Assembly: GCA_937129395.1 (NCBI GenBank)
Contig: CAKZNE010000335.1
Span: 1-35,458, forward strand
Source: an uncultured Cryomorphaceae bacterium
Lineage (GTDB): Bacteria > Bacteroidota > Bacteroidia > Flavobacteriales > Schleiferiaceae
Length of the DNA stretch: 35,458 nt
Direction: 5' to 3'
A model generated the notes under the pieces. The model had not been told where the DNA came from. It saw only the letters and a list, made by a program, of their open reading frames with translations, and searched no databases. Below, piece by piece: positions 8,712-18,102 of this stretch. Position 1 is the first letter of the stretch, and the number at the start of each line of letters is the position of its first letter. Both the position numbers and the translations under genes were made by a program.

Positions 8712-9314
8712 TTACCTGCCTGCAATGAGAGACAGAATGTGAAGATCATTTTCTTGGAATTGACGTTCATTAATAAGCTCCTTCATAGCTATATCAGCTA
8801 GATCAGGAGACTCATAAAAACGTTTAGGAGGGGAAGTCACTGAGTTGATTTCTTCCTGCTGAGTACCAGCGTCGTAAATGCCATACACTCGGCATATTTT
8901 CCCAGCCTTTACTTGTAGGGAACGATAGTTATTTAAATCATAGGAGTCCCACTCTGAAATTTGCTTAAACCTTAAATAATGGGATTGCAGACCAAGTTGG
9001 TCCAACACTGCGCAAACTCCTTTTGCAGTAATAGATGCATTTTGACAAATTTCCTCATCCCACAGATCAAGGAAATAGCCCAGAATTAAGGTGTCATCTC
9101 CAATAGTCTCAAGAAGCTCTGCTTTACTCATCGCGCCCAGTTTCAGTTCTTTCAATGCTTTGGCATCGTAGATGGAACAAAGGATATTCTTCAATTCATT
9201 TTGGGTAAAAAAAGATTGAAAGAAAGGATCAATTTGGGCAACTTTGGTGTTGCTGATTTCATTGCGAGTCTTCAGCAAAAAATGCCGAAGTACCACGCGT
9301 GTTGTCATGTTCAT
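8712..9314 (-). CDS. Hypothetical protein, 200 aa
   Basis: Complete ORF in the same cluster. Confidence 0.65.
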   Translation of the reverse strand: MNMTTRVVLRHFLLKTRNEISNTKVAQIDPFFQSFFTQNELKNILCSIYDAKALKELKLGAMSKAELLETIGDDTLILGYFLDLWDEEICQNASITAKGVCAVLDQLGLQSHYLRFKQISEWDSYDLNNYRSLQVKAGKICRVYGIYDAGTQQEEINSVTSPPKRFYESPDLADIAMKELINERQFQENDLHILSLIAGR

Positions 9315-9332
9315 TGTATTTGATTTTAAAGA

Positions 9333-10124
9333 TTACGTGATGGGGTAGTTGGCTACTAGGACTTCTGTCTTTCGTGCCAACCGAGGCTTTCCAAATTCTG
9401 CCTTTACGGCGCTTTTGGTTTTGTTATAGGACTGGAGATACCAACCTTGTTTTTTAATATATTTATCCAAAATAGGATTGGGAAATCCGCTTAATAGGAA
9501 TTTCCCTTTAAGGGCAACAAGTGTTTCCAATAACTCTTTGTACTGATCAATAGAATAGCCTTTGTAATGTCCCATATCGGTATGGATATAGGGTGGATCA
9601 ATGTAATGGAAGGTATCAGGGGTATCATATTGAAGAATGACTTTGACGGCATTACCGGTTTCAATCTGTGCAGACTCTAAACGCCTAGGAACAGACTGAT
9701 CAAATGCCATTTTTTTATTCAAGAAAGATTTAGCCCGTTTTCCGTATTTATCTAGTCCCCAAGACCCAATTCTAGAACCGAAGCCCATATTGGTAGCGAC
9801 ATAGAAAGCCCATGCTTGCTGAAGTGGGGAAAATAAGTGGGGCATACGGTATATACTCCATGCTACAGAATAGGTAGCACGAGAGAACAGGGTTGTCTCC
9901 ACTTTTAATTGTAGGGAGTTGAAGCTTGTTTTAGCGATTTCAAAGAAGTTCATCACCATATGATTCACATCATTGATGATTTCAGATTCTGAAGGTTTTT
10001 TAGCAAAGAATACAGCACCACCTCCAAAGAATGATTCAGTATAGATTCGGTGAGTGGGTATATTGGGAAGAATATGACGAAGCATATTCTGCTTACCACC
10101 ATAGTAAGCGATAGGGGTTTTCAT
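9333..10124 (-). CDS. D12-class (Dam-like) N6-adenine DNA methyltransferase
   Basis: Start MKTPIAYYGGKQNMLRHILPNIP; YTESFFGGGAVFFAK; catalytic FHYIDPPYIHTDMGHYKGYS (DPPY). Confidence 0.88.
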   Translation of the reverse strand: MKTPIAYYGGKQNMLRHILPNIPTHRIYTESFFGGGAVFFAKKPSESEIINDVNHMVMNFFEIAKTSFNSLQLKVETTLFSRATYSVAWSIYRMPHLFSPLQQAWAFYVATNMGFGSRIGSWGLDKYGKRAKSFLNKKMAFDQSVPRRLESAQIETGNAVKVILQYDTPDTFHYIDPPYIHTDMGHYKGYSIDQYKELLETLVALKGKFLLSGFPNPILDKYIKKQGWYLQSYNKTKSAVKAEFGKPRLARKTEVLVANYPIT

Positions 10125-10170
10125 AAATAGAGTAGAGAGAAAGAAAAATGAATAAAAGCGGGTAATAGAA

Positions 10171-11346
10171 TTAGGGAGGAAAAGTCTGAGCTGAAAAAGC
10201 ACGAGAAGGTTTTCCGTTTATCATGAGTCTCAAATAAACCTCAAAGTTTGCGAGGGAGGTAAAGTCAGCAATTTCATATTTAGGAATTCCAAGAGGGATA
10301 AATTCTTTTACCAAAAGGGAAGCATCGGAAGAGGAGCAACGAAAGGCTACCACGGTACCAACGTTACCTAAAAGGGAAGCCCTAACCTCAGAATCCAGTT
10401 GATATAAGAATTGGTTGGCTAAAATTAGCCCAACCTTGAACTTACGAAGCTCAGAGAGCATTTCAGAAACTAGTTCGGTGTTGGTTAAGGTTTGAAATTC
10501 ATCAATATATAGGAAGAAAGGACGCCTTTTAGAAAAAGGGGTATCAATACGAGAAAAGGCAGCTGAAGCTAGGGAAGTGAGAAGTAAGGAGCCCAAAATA
10601 TGAGCTACATCTGAACCCACCTGTCCTTTAGCCAGATTAATCAAGAGCACATTCCCCTTATCCATTGTGGAACGAAGGGATAACTGACGAGTATTTTCAA
10701 CTAGAACCTTTCGAACTATAGGATGAGCTAAAAAAGCGCCTGTTTTGTTTAAGATGGGAAGAAGATCAGCGGATTTGTACTTGGGGAATTCTACTGTCCA
10801 AAATCGTTTCACATCATTGCTGGTAACATACTTTAAGCAAGACATGCGAAAGTTAGTATCTTGAAGAAGTAGAGGGATATCTACGAAATTGGCGGAAGGT
10901 TGACAGAGCAGGGTGAGTAAAGAAAATCGAAGTATATGCTCCATTTTCATTCCCCAGGCACTCTTCCAGTGTCGTTTAAGGATTTCCAAAATGTTAGAGG
11001 CTACAAGAGAATGTTGAGAGGGTTTTACTTTTCGAAAAGGATTGTATCCCCACTCTAAAGTTGGATCGGTAACATCTAAATAGATTACTCTTTCTTTATC
11101 AAAATCAGAAAGACTATCATAAACTTCACGACAAGCATCCCCATGAACATCCAAAAAGGCAAAGCCCCGTGAGGCTTTAAGATCTTGCTCCATAAGGCAC
11201 TTAAGTAGTGATGTTTTTCCAGCACCTGTCTTACCTAGGGCGTAAAAGTGAAAAAGTCGATCGGCTTGTTTGACACCAAAATCTTCACCTGAATTTCTAA
11301 AGTTAGTTTTCCCAAAATAGCTGACCTCATAAAGAGAAGGAATCAT
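10171..11346 (-). CDS. TraD/VirD4-like DNA-transfer ATPase
   Basis: Walker A ALGKTGAGKTSLL, Walker B FFLYIDEFQTL, and ILANQFLYQLDSEVRASLLGNVGT pattern typical of TraD/TraG-type ATPases. Confidence 0.75.
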   Translation of the reverse strand: MIPSLYEVSYFGKTNFRNSGEDFGVKQADRLFHFYALGKTGAGKTSLLKCLMEQDLKASRGFAFLDVHGDACREVYDSLSDFDKERVIYLDVTDPTLEWGYNPFRKVKPSQHSLVASNILEILKRHWKSAWGMKMEHILRFSLLTLLCQPSANFVDIPLLLQDTNFRMSCLKYVTSNDVKRFWTVEFPKYKSADLLPILNKTGAFLAHPIVRKVLVENTRQLSLRSTMDKGNVLLINLAKGQVGSDVAHILGSLLLTSLASAAFSRIDTPFSKRRPFFLYIDEFQTLTNTELVSEMLSELRKFKVGLILANQFLYQLDSEVRASLLGNVGTVVAFRCSSSDASLLVKEFIPLGIPKYEIADFTSLANFEVYLRLMINGKPSRAFSAQTFPP

Positions 11347-11599
11347 GGAAAGAAGAGAAAAGAAGAAAAACGAATAACTATTGAGTTGAAAGGAACACGC
11401 GAGTGATAGAGGTTTTATTGAGCTGTTCAGTAGTGCTTAAAGATGGTAGAAATTTCTGCTTAGGAGTATTATACCATAATTTGAATTAAAAGAGTAGTCC
11501 ATCAATTCTGTAGAAAATTCTCATCCATTCCCTTTTTTAATATTCTAAAATTTTCTTTTAGATAAAGACCTAGCGCCATTACGTTTGTCATTATCTACT

Positions 11600-12580
11600 T
11601 CATGACTTATTGTTGCGATTAGCTTCCATTGTTTCTCTTTCAATATCGAAGTTATAGACTTTGTCAAACTCTTCAGCTGGTAATCGCAAACTTAAAATAT
11701 CCGAAACTTTAACGGTTTCCAAGAGGTTATTAATTTGAATATGTAAACACCTTTTGGTCTTATATGCAATATCTTTTATTGCATCAATGTTTGTATCTGG
11801 AGAACTCATAACAAATCTCAAAAGGTTATTTTCTTTTTGTAGTTCATTCAGATGAGAGCGAATACCCTCTGTAAAAGCAGGCATCATTAAATATCCAGAA
11901 TTTCCATATTGGTTTTGTGAAGCATTTCTGAAATTCAAACTATCAAGCGCCACAATGGATGGTCGTTGAAAGTCTTTCTTTTTATCTTTTTCCACTTGTT
12001 CTGATGAATAAACTCCATAAGGTCTTAATGCTATACTCAAGCCATGTTTATATTGATCATAAAAAAACTTATGCTTTTTGTAGAATTCAATTAGCTCAAT
12101 AAGAATCTGTCTTAGTCTATCAATAGAGTCATAAATGGTTTTTAGAGTATCCGTTTCCGTAGTTGCCTCAGTCTTTGAAAAGTAAGGAAAGTGAAACATT
12201 TTACAGATGTTCTCATCCTTCATGGAAAAACCTTTGATAAAGGAATCTACCTTTCCCGCATTGTATTTAATGATACTTCTAATAAAGTGGTTTTGATTTT
12301 GTGAAGCTGAGATTAACGCGAATAAGTCTTCAATATATTGCATACTGTGCTGAACTGCTTCAAACAATAAGCCATTTTCAATTTCTTGAGCTATAGTATG
12401 CTCTCCAGCACTTTCATCGGTAGATTTTATTTCCTCAACTATTTCGCGGTAAAAGTCATACTTGTTCTCAAGTCTTTTTTTAATACTTAAGACTTGTATG
12501 TACCTCCATTCTGAATAGTAAGATGAAAAGAATTTATTTATTTGATCACGGTTTATATTTTGTCTTTCTTCCGTTGTCAT
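11600..12580 (-). CDS. Hypothetical helical protein, partner of RES protein
   Basis: 326 aa ORF; its start overlaps the RES gene by 35 nt. Confidence 0.65.
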   Translation of the reverse strand: MTTEERQNINRDQINKFFSSYYSEWRYIQVLSIKKRLENKYDFYREIVEEIKSTDESAGEHTIAQEIENGLLFEAVQHSMQYIEDLFALISASQNQNHFIRSIIKYNAGKVDSFIKGFSMKDENICKMFHFPYFSKTEATTETDTLKTIYDSIDRLRQILIELIEFYKKHKFFYDQYKHGLSIALRPYGVYSSEQVEKDKKKDFQRPSIVALDSLNFRNASQNQYGNSGYLMMPAFTEGIRSHLNELQKENNLLRFVMSSPDTNIDAIKDIAYKTKRCLHIQINNLLETVKVSDILSLRLPAEEFDKVYNFDIERETMEANRNNKS

Positions 12581-13754
12581 TTGTATACTCTGAATATGAG
12601 AGGTTTGAGATTTTTTTTCTTTTTAAATTTGTCAATTTGACTTTCCCTTTACTTAACTCACTATCCCAGAAAAATACTGATGCTTGATAATTCTTATTCT
12701 GTGAAGACGGATATAACATTCCAGATATTTTATTCTTCCTATTCTTATTGAATGGGAATCTTAGAAATTCTGTAACAACCTGAGTTGAAACATACTCTAT
12801 GTGTTCTTTTCCGTCCTTAACGATTGTTTTAGTCATATCTCTTACCAAAGAGTGAATGAATAAAATCAAGTAGTACTTCTTTTTATTCTTAACGCTAAAT
12901 ATGCTTGGGATATTCGGCAGTTTATTAAAGTCGACCACGACTGTGTTTTCAATTGTTTCAAACTCTGCAATTGAGACATATTTCTTCGCTTTATTTTTAC
13001 GACTTACAGTTTCAAGAATTGCTGTGTCAATGTCAAAAGCAGAATAAAACATAGAAATTCCTGAGGGGCTAAATCTATTCGGATAAATTGCATTTTCATT
13101 TGGCGGAGAAGAAATATCTTCAAATCTATTAATTACGGTCTTAAAATCATGTTGTCTACAACGATATAGTTTTGTTCCTTTTGGAATTGCTCTTATAATC
13201 CCCAAAGAGGAGATGAGCTTACCAACTTCTTTGAGGATATGAAAGGCTCGGGTTTGATTTTGATCTCCTGCTGAAAACAGAAATCGAGATTTGTGTTTAA
13301 TCAGATCCTTAAAGTATTTCCACTGATATTCCAAATCATCCTTTACATTATCATAGTATAAGTCAGGTTGAGCCCAAGCAATCATTTCAATGGAATCTAT
13401 AACGTCTTCTACAATTTGAAATGGCTCTGCCATCAGCTCAATTTCGTTGCGAATAATTTCATCTGGGCTATATATTTCACCTAAATAACCTCCTTCTCTT
13501 GAGTTGTAGCTCATAAAATTTGCCGCATCTTCATAGAAATTTGAAATTCCAAACATTAAAAATTCCATCAGATCTTCAAATGAAACCACTTTCAATTTTT
13601 TTTTGCAATAATCACAATGACCATGCTTATAATTCTTTTTGATAAAATTGGTAATACTATTATCTTCAAAGTGTTTGGCACAAATATGTTTATCAGGAAT
13701 ACGGTTTAAGTTCCTCTCCTGTTGTTCCATCCACTTCTGCTTAGCCAGGCCCAT
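12546..13754 (-). CDS. RES-domain protein with HEPN/RES N-terminal-like region
   Basis: IPKGTKLYRCRQHD...NRFSPSGISMFYSAFDIDTAILETV matches the RES pattern. N-terminal CxxC (HCDYCKKKLK) and helical region. Confidence 0.72.
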   Translation of the reverse strand: MGLAKQKWMEQQERNLNRIPDKHICAKHFEDNSITNFIKKNYKHGHCDYCKKKLKVVSFEDLMEFLMFGISNFYEDAANFMSYNSREGGYLGEIYSPDEIIRNEIELMAEPFQIVEDVIDSIEMIAWAQPDLYYDNVKDDLEYQWKYFKDLIKHKSRFLFSAGDQNQTRAFHILKEVGKLISSLGIIRAIPKGTKLYRCRQHDFKTVINRFEDISSPPNENAIYPNRFSPSGISMFYSAFDIDTAILETVSRKNKAKKYVSIAEFETIENTVVVDFNKLPNIPSIFSVKNKKKYYLILFIHSLVRDMTKTIVKDGKEHIEYVSTQVVTEFLRFPFNKNRKNKISGMLYPSSQNKNYQASVFFWDSELSKGKVKLTNLKRKKISNLSYSEYTNDNGRKTKYKP

Positions 13755-13828
13755 ATTAGTTAGTAAAATTGGATGAAAAGCTCAAATGCTTTGATTTTTT
13801 TTTAATGGTTATAGGAATACTAGAGCTT

Positions 13829-14179
13829 TTACCATTGGTATTTTGCTGATGCCATCTTTATCAGCTCCCTTATCTCTTGGACAATCAAGTCTTTTAAATG
13901 ATCGACAGACCTCTCCCTTTCCACGGAGGGTACATTCTCAACTTCATTTTGAAAATTGGTAATGGCATTGTTTCCTACCTTCATTAACGTATCAGTTAGG
14001 TTCTCAATAGTTGCTTGCATGGCAATTAGTCTATTTTTCAAATTCTCAAATTTATCTGATCCTAACTCCAGATTTATGCTAGTAACGACATTCTGATAGT
14101 TATCATGAAGGCGCTTTTTTAACTCACTCTCAAATAGAACCTCTGCTCTTGAAAACAAATTTTCTTCCAAATAGCTCAT
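13829..14179 (-). CDS. Small coiled-coil hypothetical protein
   Basis: 116 aa ORF directly upstream of the RES gene on the same strand. Confidence 0.55.
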   Translation of the reverse strand: MSYLEENLFSRAEVLFESELKKRLHDNYQNVVTSINLELGSDKFENLKNRLIAMQATIENLTDTLMKVGNNAITNFQNEVENVPSVERERSVDHLKDLIVQEIRELIKMASAKYQW

Positions 14180-14300
14180 TTATTTTTTATTTACAATTAG
14201 TAGTTTAAAGGCGTTTCAACTTTTATATAAATGTAACAAAATCAGATAAGCATATAGATGTTTTTATACATAAAAAATTAGCTTAATTAAGGCAGATGAT

Positions 14301-14324
14301 CCATACTAGCTATTACTAGTATGG
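14301..14324. repeat. Perfect inverted repeat
   Basis: CCATACTAG-CTATTA-CTAGTATGG. Confidence 0.6.
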
Positions 14325-14336
14325 ATATAAAGTTTA

Positions 14337-15337
14337 AATGGGTGTCCGCTTCCATAAAGTCCTTATCTTGTAGGAAATAATATTTCTATGGAATTGGCCC
14401 GTTTTTTTCGCAATTATGGAGACGAAGAATCTTGCACTCAGTTATTTAAAGAATTTAGAGATCGGCAAGGAGTAATTTGTAAAGGATGTAAAGGGAAAGA
14501 TCATATTTGGATCCGAACGGTTAGGAAATATGAATGTAAATCCTGTCACTTTCAAACTACTTTACGAAGCGGTACAATATTGCATGCCTCGAAGTTACCT
14601 TACCATTATTGGATTTACGCCATTGTAATGATGACCTATACCAAAAAGAGCATTTCTGCTTTAGAAATGCAACGTCAATTGGGGCATAAACGATATGAGC
14701 CAATTTGGGCGATGATGCATAAAATTCGACGATCCATGGGAGATAGAGATTCCCGGTATCAATTGGAAGAGTTAGTTGAATTGGATGATGGTTTTGTAAA
14801 GAGTTTTAAGGATAAGGATGAAAATGACTCCAATGGGAATAAAGCAGGAAGGGGAACCCAAGAAAACTCTAACATTTTGGTAATGTGCAGGGTTAGTAGT
14901 GGGAAAGATGATAGCAAAAAGAAAAAAGACACCGCCTTTAGGTATGTGAAAATGCGACTAACCCTTAGCCAAAAAGCGGAAGAATTTGAGAAAATAGTCG
15001 AACAGCATATTGACCCTGAAACTTGCCTAATGTCTGATGGTTTTCCATCTTTTAGTAAACTTGACAGTAAGGTAAAAAGCCATCTACAACTAACTGTAAG
15101 CCCCAAGCTTGGTGGTAAAGTTTTACCCTGGGTTCACACAACCATATCGAACCTAAAAAGACAACTGCTGGGTGTCCATTCTGGTGTAAAGCAATCCTAT
15201 TTACAGAATTATCTAGATGAATTCTGCTATAAGACAAATCGAAGGTATTTTGGATTTAAATTGTTTGATAGAGTTATGGTAGCTGCAGTTACTAATCATT
15301 CAAAATATGGAAGCCTTTAGCGAAACGGATACCCATT
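14337..15337 (+). mobile_element. IS1595-family insertion sequence, 1001 bp
   Basis: Left end AATGGGTGTCCGCTTCCATAAAG, right end (revcomp) AATGGGTATCCGTTTCGCTAAAG. 8-bp direct repeat AAAGTTTA at 14329-14336 and 15338-15345. Confidence 0.9.
14388..15320 (+). CDS. IS1595-family (ISXO2-like) transposase
   Basis: N-terminal Zn finger CKGCKGKDHIWIRTVRKYECKSCHFQTTLRSGTI, then LEELVELDDGFVKSF...; flanked by TIR/TSD. Confidence 0.9.
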   Translation: MELARFFRNYGDEESCTQLFKEFRDRQGVICKGCKGKDHIWIRTVRKYECKSCHFQTTLRSGTILHASKLPYHYWIYAIVMMTYTKKSISALEMQRQLGHKRYEPIWAMMHKIRRSMGDRDSRYQLEELVELDDGFVKSFKDKDENDSNGNKAGRGTQENSNILVMCRVSSGKDDSKKKKDTAFRYVKMRLTLSQKAEEFEKIVEQHIDPETCLMSDGFPSFSKLDSKVKSHLQLTVSPKLGGKVLPWVHTTISNLKRQLLGVHSGVKQSYLQNYLDEFCYKTNRRYFGFKLFDRVMVAAVTNHSKYGSL

Positions 15338-15555
15338 AAAGTTTATTACTGAAGCCTTGACGTTTTAGAATAGATATTGTACAATGCTTAAGCCTAATTG
15401 TAAAGGCAGGTAAGAGGAATTAAAAGCAGGGAAGTGATCCTTGTTTTTTTTGTTTTCCATTTTGAAGAACCCCCTCTTGCTAAAAACATCTCCATGAGAT
15501 ATACTATTAACCGAACCGATAAACAAAGACTAACACTCGTTGGCCGTTAAGGCAC

Positions 15556-15665
15556 ATTCTGATTTTTCGAATCAGAATCAAGGAAACATCGAGGTATATT
15601 TTGTCGGGCATTTTTTAAAAAAAATGTCTGCATCAAATACCCGCTGATTTCCTTGGCGGGTATTT
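15556..15665. repeat. Stem-loops upstream of the tyrosine recombinase
   Basis: ATTCTGATT-TTTCG-AATCAGAAT (15556-15578) and AAATACCCGC-N11-GCGGGTATTT (15635-15665), both perfect. Confidence 0.65.
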
Positions 15666-15674
15666 AATGTTTTT

Positions 15675-16658
15675 ATGCACCTTAATAACGAATCAATAAC
15701 GCTACAAGAATCAATAGATATTTATTTAGACTGGAAGAAGACCCACACGGCAGATGCTTACAAAGCTTACCGAATACGACTGGAACAATTTGTGAGTTTT
15801 ATTGAAACTCAAAAGTTTCAACTAGCCGACATTACTGGAGATGATATAACAGCCTTTCATAATAAGATGTTGGAGAATTTCTCATCAGCAACGGTTGCTT
15901 ATTCTGCCAGAATCCTTCGGAATTATTTTCTTTTTTGGCAGGGAAGAGGAAAGACAAAGTTAAACCCCAAAGAAATTATCCCCATTCGATTTATCAATGC
16001 GGATAAGGATGTTGTGGAGGAGGAAGATTTTGAAGAAATGACGGATTTATTGGATGAAAATTACGTGGATGACTTACAAAAGAAACTTGTTCTTCATCTA
16101 CTCTGGGACACAGGAATGCGAATTAGTGAATTACTAGACCTAAAACTCTCAGATATTGGGGAAAGGGGAGAGAATGGCCTTAGAACAGCAAAGGTGAAAA
16201 CCCGTAAAACGATGCGCTACAATTTGGTGGTTTGGGGAGCTTCAACAGATGATTTACTTATTCGATATTTATCATGGAGAGTTCAAACAGATCATCCCAG
16301 TGATAAATTATTTATAGCCACCCATAAAAAGTATCATAAGGATAAAGCAATAACTCCTCGTACAGTTCAACGCTGGGTGAAGCAATTGGCTAGTGCTGCC
16401 ATGCTTGACAAGAACCTTACCCCTCATAGTTTTAGACATGGTAAGGCGCACTATATGTTGGATAAAGGAGCAAGCGCCGTTGATGTTCAAGCAGTATTAC
16501 GACACCGCAACTTAAACTCAAGTCTAAACTATATGCAGCTTAACCAGAATCAATACCTTAAAACTACTTCTAAGTTTTTGGATCAAACCATGCCTATAGC
16601 GGACACCTTTAAGAGTATCCTTGCCAAAAATGGCAAAAGTGTATACACTCTAGCTTGA
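15675..16658 (+). CDS. XerC/D-type tyrosine recombinase
   Basis: TGMRISELLDL, TPHSFRHGKAHYML, LRHRNLNSSLNYMQ give the R-HxxR-H-Y catalytic set. Confidence 0.88.
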   Translation: MHLNNESITLQESIDIYLDWKKTHTADAYKAYRIRLEQFVSFIETQKFQLADITGDDITAFHNKMLENFSSATVAYSARILRNYFLFWQGRGKTKLNPKEIIPIRFINADKDVVEEEDFEEMTDLLDENYVDDLQKKLVLHLLWDTGMRISELLDLKLSDIGERGENGLRTAKVKTRKTMRYNLVVWGASTDDLLIRYLSWRVQTDHPSDKLFIATHKKYHKDKAITPRTVQRWVKQLASAAMLDKNLTPHSFRHGKAHYMLDKGASAVDVQAVLRHRNLNSSLNYMQLNQNQYLKTTSKFLDQTMPIADTFKSILAKNGKSVYTLA

Positions 16659-16738
16659 TTCTTTCAAAAGTCATTTTCTTGATAGACATTATTCCATTTT
16701 GTTTATCGGTGACGAAGTCCTATTACCTTAATTATTGC

Positions 16739-16762
16739 AAAGACCTAAATAAAAAGGTCTTT
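16739..16762 (+). terminator. Hairpin terminator after the recombinase
   Basis: AAAGACCT-N8-AGGTCTTT. Confidence 0.55.
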
Positions 16763-16778
16763 CAATAGAAAGGAGCAA

Positions 16779-16837
16779 TGTCGTAAAAGATATAGTAAGG
16801 GACGGGTTGTCGTATTTCCAGAAAAGTTTTACGACAA
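16779..16837. repeat. Three TGTCGTA motif copies, two forming an inverted repeat
   Basis: TGTCGTAAAA (16779), TTGTCGTA (16807-16814), TACGACAA (16830-16837). Confidence 0.5.
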
Positions 16838-16897
16838 AGATCTATCAAGGAAATGACGATGAGAGAATTGGATTATTCTTAAAATCAAAAATCTACT

Positions 16898-17089
16898 ATG
16901 TCTAATTATTACACCGTCTGTTCTGAACGCAATCAGACAGATACTTTAGAAGCCAAAAGCACCTTTCAAAAGATTGGGGTATTAAAGGTTACCGAAAATG
17001 GCGGATGGTTTTTACATCTGTATCAACAGCCTGAAACCTCCTTTCGCATTTTTCCGAATACTGAAGAGGAACTTCCAGTAATAAACTAA
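16898..17089 (+). CDS. Small hypothetical protein, 63 aa
   Basis: Short ORF directly upstream of the replication-like gene. Confidence 0.45.
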   Translation: MSNYYTVCSERNQTDTLEAKSTFQKIGVLKVTENGGWFLHLYQQPETSFRIFPNTEEELPVIN

Positions 17090-17091
17090 TT

Positions 17092-17604
17092 ATGGAACTC
17101 AAAAACACGACTCCCGTTCCCAACGGGATTTTTGAGCAGATGGGAATGCTTTCAGGAACAGAACTCAAGGCTTTACTACTAATCACACGAAATACTCTCG
17201 GCTGGAAAGATCAATCCACTGGCAAGCGAAAACAACGAGATTGGATTGCCCATCGCCAATTTGTTGAGAAGGCAGGAATTAGCGACCGCAGTGTTACTAG
17301 TGCAATTCAAGGACTAATCGACAAAGGACTCATAGAAGCTACCGACCGAGTTAACAATGCAATGAATCACCCTAAAGACCGCCAGAAATGTCCACAAGTT
17401 TTTTATGGATTAACTGTGAACAACCAAGAAAAACTTACGGACACCCCCGCAAAAAACCTACAAAATCGTCCGCAAGGATTGCGGACTACAAAAGAAATTT
17501 TACAAAATAGTAGTCAGCAGGAATTGCCCCAATATCCACAAAGGGAACTTATCGAACGAGAACATTACCGCAATCAAGAACAAAGAAATGGTTGGAGGTA
17601 TTAG
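17092..17604 (+). CDS. Replication protein O-like winged-helix protein
   Basis: TPVPNGIFEQMGMLSGTELKALLLITRNTLGWKDQSTGKRKQRDWIAHRQFVEKAGISDRSVTSAIQGLIDKGLI. Confidence 0.65.
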   Translation: MELKNTTPVPNGIFEQMGMLSGTELKALLLITRNTLGWKDQSTGKRKQRDWIAHRQFVEKAGISDRSVTSAIQGLIDKGLIEATDRVNNAMNHPKDRQKCPQVFYGLTVNNQEKLTDTPAKNLQNRPQGLRTTKEILQNSSQQELPQYPQRELIEREHYRNQEQRNGWRY

Positions 17605-17778
17605 GCATGAAACCAGTAGCAGAAGAATCAGGCAAGGAATAGAAAATGAAAATCAGAGATTTTCTATCAATAAGGTAGCTTCATTCCAGTTGATGACCAA
17701 GAAACCTTTTAATTTCATCCTCAATGCTGTCTAGTATTACCTAACTTTGAAAAGGAAAAATTAATTCGTGAAAACTCT

Positions 17779-18096
17779 ATGGTAAACAATCAGTTATTCA
17801 GGCAATTAGCATATCACCTCAAAGAACATACGGGTGTAGAGGTCATTGGCATTCAAACTCATGGAGGCAAGTCTAATAAAATTCAATTAGGCGTTCGAGA
17901 CTTTTATCATCCCTCGGATAATAGGCAAGTGACTATAATAGTCGAAAAGCCAGAAGGTGAAACTTCGGAACTGTCAGGTAAAATTAAAGCTGTCTTAGAT
18001 AAGTATTTCACAAGTCATTACATCAACCTTTGTTTCTGTAATGAAGATCATATCTTTTATGTTTTAGAGCTTAACTCGATAACCCAACCATTATAA
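17779..18096 (+). CDS. Small hypothetical protein upstream of DUF4365-TPR gene
   Basis: 105 aa ORF, ends 6 nt before the next start. Confidence 0.55.
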   Translation: MVNNQLFRQLAYHLKEHTGVEVIGIQTHGGKSNKIQLGVRDFYHPSDNRQVTIIVEKPEGETSELSGKIKAVLDKYFTSHYINLCFCNEDHIFYVLELNSITQPL

Positions 18097-18102
18097 AAAT
18101 TG

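Noticed and set aside
14759-15106. Antisense ORF inside the IS transposase
   Set aside because: Low-complexity Ser/Leu/Phe shadow ORF opposite a clear transposase.
15675-16658. Tyrosine recombinase as the integron integrase for the cassette array
   Set aside because: It looks XerC/D-like, is 13 kb from the array, and I could not recognise the IntI-specific insert.
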